From Carya illinoinensis (Eukaryota; Streptophyta; Magnoliopsida; Fagales; Juglandaceae), in assembly GCF_018687715.1 (NCBI RefSeq), contig NC_056761.1, positions 15,829,501 through 15,893,500 on the forward strand: a stretch of DNA of 64,000 nt. Direction: 5' to 3'. Positions within the stretch are counted from its first letter, which is position 1. Every line of letters begins with the position of its first letter. A model generated the notes under the pieces. That model did no database searches, had not been told where the DNA came from, and worked only from the letters and a program-made list of their open reading frames with translations. The translations under genes were made by a program, and so were the position numbers. This document shows, one piece after another, positions 58,803 through 64,000 of the stretch.

Positions 58803-59835
58803 TTATCCATTAACTTTAAGAACATTACCATTCTCTGGATTTTCTATCTCAATGGCCCCAAAAGGATAAACAATTTTTACAATAAAGGGGCCGATCCATC
58901 GGGATCGAAGCTTGCCAAGAAATAAATGGAGCCTTGAATTATACAACAAAACTTTTTGTGAAGTCTTAAAAGATTTTAGAAAAATATTTTTGTCATGAAA
59001 AATTTTCATTCTCTCCTTGGCAATACGAGAGTTTTCGTAAGCTTCATTCCTGATTTTCTCTAACTTATTAAGCTGAAACTTACAAAGAGAGCAAGCTGTA
59101 TCCACATTAAAATTAAATTGCTTGATTGCCCAATAAGCTTTGTGTTCCATATCCACAGGTAAGTGACATGGCTTTCCAAAAATGAGTCGATATGGGAACA
59201 TACCAATCGGGGTTTTAAAAGGCACGGTATGCCCAAAGTGCGTCGGTTAGTCGTAAAGACCAATCTTTGCGATTTGGGTTAACCGTCTTTTCTAAAATTT
59301 TTTTGATCTCCCGATTAGATACCTCTACTTGGCTACTTGTTTGTGGATGATAAGGGGTAGCAACCTTATGAGTAATACTATATTTTCGCATTAAGGCCTC
59401 AAAAGGCTTATTGCAGAAATGTTTAACCCCATCACTGATAATGGCTCGAGGTGTTCCAAACCTTGATAAAATATTTTCTTTCAAAAATTTCAGTACCACT
59501 TTGTGGTTATTGTTTTTGCATGGAACAGTCTCAATCCATTTGGACACATAATCCACAGCTACCAAAATGTAAAGATTGCCAAAAGAAACTGGGAAGGGTC
59601 CCATGAAATCGATGCCCCAACAATCAAATATTTCAACAACCAAGATTGGATTTAATAGCATCATATTCCGGCAAGTAATCTCTCCCAATTTTTGACAACG
59701 CTCACAATTTTTACAAAATTCATGGGTGTCCTTGAAAATGGTAGGCCAATAGAAACCACATTGCAAAATTTTAAAAGCAGTTTTCTTTCTAGAAAAATGG
59801 CCACTGCATGCCCCAGAGTGACAAAAAGATATCAC
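58803..59835 (-). pseudogene. pol: Athila-like integrase
   Basis: HHCC-type zinc finger ending [11 protein letters not shown], then the core with the first Asp in [11 protein letters not shown], second in [12 protein letters not shown] and Glu in [13 protein letters not shown], completing the D,D,E triad. In another frame after about 59225: [28 protein letters not shown]-type [32 protein letters not shown] and a C-terminal [20 protein letters not shown], ending at TAA. No chromodomain is seen, as expected for Athila/Tat rather than chromoviruses. One frameshift lies at the RNase H junction (near 59800-59830) and one near 59225. Confidence 0.87.
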
Positions 59836-60463
59836 TTTGAAATTCGTTATTGGGAACAGATCGTCTAATTATCTGATCTGGGTAATATTTGAATAGATAT
59901 GGATCATCCCAAAAGAATTCTCTTACCTCCACAAAAAATTTCTTCTTATCTTGTTGAGTCCAAATGTGAGGAATTTCACCTGTAGCGAGAAAATTAGCAA
60001 TGTCAGCGTACCAAGGCACTTGAGATATACCAAAAAGTTGTTCATCTGGAAATGTTTCTCTAATAGGAACTGTCTTTATAGAATCGGAAAGAACAAGTCT
60101 AGACAGATGATCAACAACAACATTTTCAACTCCTTTTTTATCTTTGATTATCAAATCAAATTCTTGTAGCAAAAGGATCCATCTAAACAACCTGGGCTTT
60201 GCATCTTTTTTCGCTAAAAGGTACTTTAACGCAGCATGATCAGTAAAGATGACAATTTGAGATCCAATCAAATAAGAGCAAAATTTGTCAAGTACAAAAA
60301 TTACTACAAGTAGCTCTTTTTCAGTTGTTGAATAATTTATTTGAGCACTATTTAAAGTTCTACTTGCATAATAAATAACACAAGGCTTTTTGTCCTTACA
60401 TTGGCCCAACATAGCTCCAATAGCATAATCACTAGCATCACACATAATCTCAAATGGTAAATT
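59836..60463 (-). pseudogene. pol: Athila-like RNase H
   Basis: Gypsy RNase H after [55 protein letters not shown] and [20 protein letters not shown], giving the D-E-D catalytic residues. A tether region follows ([10 protein letters not shown]). A TGA at 60464-60466, where the family has Trp, separates it from the RT in the same frame. Confidence 0.87.
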
Positions 60464-61300
60464 TCAATCATGTGATCGCATAATTGGAGCTGAAATCAAC
60501 ATACCTTTTAGCTTTGTAAAAGCTAACTCACAATCATCAGTCCACACAAAAGAATTATCCTTTGACAATAAATTGCACAAAGGTATAGAAATTGTGCTAA
60601 AGTCTTTAATGAACCTCCTGTAAAAACCTGCATGACCTAGAAAAGATCTGATATCCCTGATGTTCTTTGGGATGGGCAATTTAGAAATTAATTCAATTTT
60701 GGCCTTATCCACTTCAAAACCTTGAGAAGAAACAATGTGACCAAGAACAATCCCTTGAGTGATCATAAAATGACACTTCTCCCAGTTTAAAATCAAATTC
60801 TTTTCTTTGCATCTAATCAGCACTCTTTCCAAATGAGTCAAACATTCATCAAATGTCTCACCAAAAATAGAAAAATCATCCATGAATATTTCAACGAAAC
60901 GCTCTACCATGTCACTGAATATGCTCATCATGCATCGTTGAAATGTAGTAGGAGCATTACAAAGTCCGAATGGTATCCTTCGATATGCAAAGGTACTAAA
61001 TGGACATGTAAAAGTGGTCTTTTCTTGATCTTCAGGAGTAATCTCAATTTGGTTATATCCAGAATAACTATCTAGGAAGCAATAGAATTTATGGCCCGCT
61101 ACACGTTCAATGATTTGATCCATGAATGGTAGGGGAAAATGATCATTTCTGGTGACAGAATTTAGTTTTCTGTAGTCAAATCACATACACCAACCAGTAT
61201 TAACTCTAGTTGGGATCAATTCATTGTCAGCATTCTTAACTACAGTCACACCAGATTTCTTGGGTACCGCCTATGTGGAACTAACCCATTTGCTGTCAGA
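60464..61300 (-). pseudogene. pol: Athila-like reverse transcriptase
   Basis: FYCFLDSYSGYNQIEITPED, TTFTCPFSTFAYRRIPFGLC, NAPTTFQRCMMSIF and catalytic FMDDFSIFG (F-M-D-D, the usual Athila variant of YxDD, about 60880). Thumb motifs follow (FEVDKAKIELISKLPIP, RSFLGHAGFYRRFIKDF). The N-terminal fingers are spread over other frames between 61123 and 61300 with stops, and join the segment that starts in the upstream frame (RLNPNMKEVVIAEVLKPLD). Confidence 0.87.
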
Positions 61301-62334
61301 AATAGGGTAAATGATCCTACATCCAGAGGTTTTAACACCTCTGCTATGACAACCTCTTTCATGTTGGGGTTCAATCTATGCTGCATCTCTCTAAAGGGTT
61401 TAGAATTGTCCTCTAGATAAATCCTGTGAGTACAAATCAAAGGACTGATGCCTTTGATATCAGCTATGGTCCATCCTATTGCCTCTTTGTGTTCAATGAG
61501 AATATTAATTAATTTTTTCTCCTGAATTTCATCCAGTTTTGATGAGATGACCACTGGTAATGTCTCTGCTTGGCCTAAAAATGCATATTTGAGATCAGCA
61601 GGTAGAGGTTTCAAGTCGAGTTTTGGTGTTTGCACACTTGAGGGGAGAGACATGACATTATGAGGTGGTAATTCCTCAAAACGTGTTCTCCATTTATCAG
61701 TGTCCATTATAGGAGCAGATTCTAGCAAAACTTTAATAGATGCAAGCACAGAATCATCATCAAAATTTGTACCATGATCCAAACAAGCCTCAAGAGGATC
61801 ATAAAAACTTGACAAATCAAATTTATTTTGAACAAGAGTTTGGATCAGATTTACTTCATGCACATCATCATCATCGCCAGGTTGTTTACAAATATTGAAA
61901 ATATTCAACTCCAAAGTCATGTTGCCAAAAGAAATTATCATCATACCACTCCTACAATTTATTAAAGCATTTGAAGTCGCAAGGAATGTCCTACCCAAAA
62001 TTATAGGCATTTGAGTGCAAACATCAAAGACAGGTTCTGTGTCCAAAACAATGAAATCTACTGGAAAATAAAATTTTTCTACTTGAACTAACACATCCTC
62101 AGCTATCCCTCTCGGTATTTTCATTGAACGGTCAGCAAGTTGGAGTGTTACCTTGGTGGGTTTAAGTTCACCAAGAGCCAATTGCTCATATACCGAGTAG
62201 GGTAGGAGGTTAACACTAGTTCCAAGGTCAAGTAAAGCTTTTTCAATTTTAAAATTTCCAATCACATAGGAAATTGTTGGACAACCTGGGTCTATGTATT
62301 TTGGAGGAGAATCGTTCTGGAGGATGGCGCTTAC
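61246..62334 (-). pseudogene. pol: Athila-like protease and RT N-terminus
   Basis: Protease with GNFKIEKALLDLGTSVNLLP (active site D-L-G, characteristic of Athila), LKPTKVTLQLADRSMKIPRG, FYFPVDFIVLDTEPV and PIILGRTFLATSNALINC. A linker of about 100 residues leads into the RT N-terminus (GWTIADIKGISPLICTHRIY). A TAG near 62335 separates it from gag in the same frame. Confidence 0.85.
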
Positions 62335-64000
62335 CTACTCAGTGAGGAAAGCCTTCTTCTGCACCTTCATCGTACGCTTCACTGTGCACAAATCTTTCAA
62401 AAATTTAGCATATGAAGGAATCTGTTTGATTGCATCCAACAGAGGAATATTGATTTTTACCTGTTTGAATATTTCAAGAATATTAGCATTTTGAACCAAC
62501 TTGTGAGAATGTTGCAACCTTTGGAGAAATGGGGCAGGTATTGGGGCTTTCACAGGCATATTTAGCTCAACCTTGTCAAGTTCACCATCACTCTTAGAAT
62601 TTAAAGAATTGTTGGTCTCATCAACTTTCGTTGTTGAAATACCCTTATCAATTGTTTTACCACTGCGTAGAGTGATAATGGACTTGGCATGTTCAAATTT
62701 TGAATCAGAAGGATTTGAATTTCTTACCTCAAATTTACCTTTGGGATTCGGCTGAGGTTGAGCAGGAAACTTACCCTTTTCTTGAGCATGCAATGCGGAG
62801 GTCAAGTCGCTAATGGAACTTCTCATTTCAATAATGGCCTACATTGTCTGAGTGTTGATATTGGCCTGTACCTGCATAAAAGTTTGAAATGTCTCCTCAA
62901 GGGTTTTCTTATGTGGAGGCACATAAGGAGTAGAAGAAGACGACCCTTGAGGATTTTGATTTGAATTGGACTCATTCCTCCAAGTAAAGTTGGGGTGATT
63001 TCTCCATCCAGGATTATATGTTTCCGAATAAGGGGAAGAAAATGGTTTCCTATAAGAATTTATGACATTTGCTTGTTTGTTCAACACCTCTTTAAAAGCA
63101 GGGATTGTTGGACAATCCTGAGTTAGATGTCCACCAATCTCACATATGCCACAATTCTCTTCTTCTTTTTCAATGGCCTTAACTGAATTTACCTTCCTAA
63201 GTTTCATGGCTTCGCCTTTTCTTGTTAGACTTGCTATCCTAGCATTCACATCATCATTTCCTTTAAGAATATACATACCTTCTTGAGACATGGCACTAAG
63301 TTTGGGCTTATTTGACCAATCAAAACGATCTGTGTTATCCCAAGATTGGGCATTTTCAGCTAACTGGTCAAAATAGTCCCAAGCATCATCAGGATCTTTA
63401 TTTAAAAATTCACCGTTTCACATCATTTCTACAAACTGACGCATTTGAGATGTTAAACCTTCATAGAAAAAACTAATGGTGTGCCAAGTCTCATAGCCAT
63501 GATGTGGGCAAGTTAGTAATAATTCTTTAAAATGCTCCAAACACTGAAAAAATGTTTCATTTCCTTTTCGAGAAAAATTCATAATATTTCTGCGAAGAGT
63601 CTTGGTCCTATGAGTAGGAAAAAACTTTTTCAAAAATTCTCTTTGCATTTCTTGCCATGTGCCAATGGATCTTGGTCTCAAGGAATTCAACCAATTTTTA
63701 GCTTTTTCTTTCAAAGAGAATGGAAACAACTTTAATCTAACAATATCATCATTGATAGTTTGGGTTTGTAAAGTTGCACAAACTTCTTCAAATTCTTTCA
63801 TATGCAAATAAGGACTTTTTGAGTCTAAACCATGAAACTTGGGAAATCATTGAATTACTCCCAGTTTTAAATCAAAATTCCCCATATTTGTAGGAAAAAT
63901 CATGCAAGATGGAGTACTTGTCCTTGTTGGCTGCAAATACTCGCGCAAAGTTCTCATTGGTGGATTATTTTGTGCCTCCTCATTTTCTTGTTCATCATGA
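62335..64000 (-). pseudogene. gag: Athila-like gag, N-terminus at the window edge
   Basis: One frame from the window edge with isolated stops (IQ*FPKF near 63849, MM* near 63418, TM* near 62839). Capsid: PKFHGLDSKSPYLHMKEFEE, VRLKLFPFSLKEKAKNWLNS, REFLKKFFPTHRTKTLR and FYEGLTSQMRQFV. A single CCHC-like knuckle CGICEIGGHLTQDCPT lies at about 63108-63155, then a Ser/Asn/Pro-rich linker. Before the break the upstream peptide is acidic (EQENEEAQNNPPMRTLREYL). PBS and 5' LTR lie beyond 64000. Confidence 0.86.

Larger units (their letters stand above)
57597..64000 (-). mobile_element. Athila-like Ty3/gypsy retrotransposon, internal region, 5' end off-window
   Basis: Order on - from the window edge: gag, protease, RT, RNase H, integrase, noncoding stretch, PPT, 3' LTR. 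Gag wording (WLNSLRPRSIGTWQEMQ, ELLLTCPHHGYETWHTI) and a D-L-G protease site fit the Athila branch. There are isolated nonsense codons and a few frameshifts. It inserted into the gag of a Tat-like element. No env-like ORF in the region after integrase, where Athila elements may carry one. Confidence 0.88.

Noticed and set aside
1..64000. CRISPR arrays, tRNA or rRNA genes, bacterial operons
   Set aside because: No regularly spaced direct repeats with unique spacers, no cloverleaf with the B-box motif that I could see, and no prokaryotic gene organisation.

Overview
The window is repeat-dense intergenic plant nuclear DNA. Almost everything recognisable is a transposable element (TE), a fragment of one, or a host-gene fragment caught between or inside them. 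The organism is a dicot, probably woody: CACTA, hAT, Mutator-like, Ty1/copia and Athila-type Ty3/gypsy elements lie with plant gene families (LRR receptor kinase, PPR, PIP aquaporin, FAR1/FRS). Two AT-rich repeats (23.6 kb and 43.4 kb) resemble MITEs I remember from Fagales such as walnut or hickory; that is memory, not a search. No gene in the window looks intact.

Layout. 1-16479: right part of a large CACTA element on the + strand, with a decayed tnp2-type transposase gene (778-4601), a six-exon second gene with a Transposase_24 (Ptta/En/Spm) domain (8640-10476), a subterminal repeat zone and a terminal TTGTAGTG (16479). A 2.9 kb hAT-type element (11269-14201, exact 8-bp TSD) sits inside it and carries a host-like gene fragment. 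16480-23436: an LRR receptor-kinase pseudogene on the - strand, split by a complete Ty1/copia element (17733-22505, 176-bp LTRs, TSD TAAAA). 24205-26268: a solo LTR with TSD GAACA. 27184-28305: a PPR fragment and a GRF-zinc-finger pseudogene. 29394-32310: a FAR1/FRS-type Mutator transposase gene on the - strand whose exon structure can be followed end to end. 34.3-35.1 kb: a PIP2-aquaporin exon fragment between imperfect inverted repeats. 35118-40143: a second complete copia element (227-bp LTRs). 40733-42618: a solo Athila-type LTR.

44012-about 51 kb: a second CACTA element in the opposite orientation, starting with a clear CACTACAAGAGAA terminus. Its tnp2 gene is split by another solo LTR of the Athila-type family. 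51.3-52.9 kb: a GC-rich higher-order minisatellite. 53.1-54.8 kb: gag and protease remnants of a Tat-like gypsy element. These are cut by an Athila-like Ty3/gypsy element on the - strand (3' LTR 54822-57596, then integrase, RNase H, RT, protease and gag to the window edge).

The order of events can be read from the nesting: hAT into CACTA-1, copia-1 into an LRR gene intron, solo LTR into CACTA-2 tnp2, Athila into the Tat-like gag. LTR divergence suggests copia-1 (about 5/176 differences) is younger than copia-2 (about 10/227). I found no clearly new biological system. The features most worth checking are the captured gene fragments, the hairpin-rich CACTA interior, the gag-protease remnant joined to a minisatellite, and a recurrent tryptophan-to-stop pattern.
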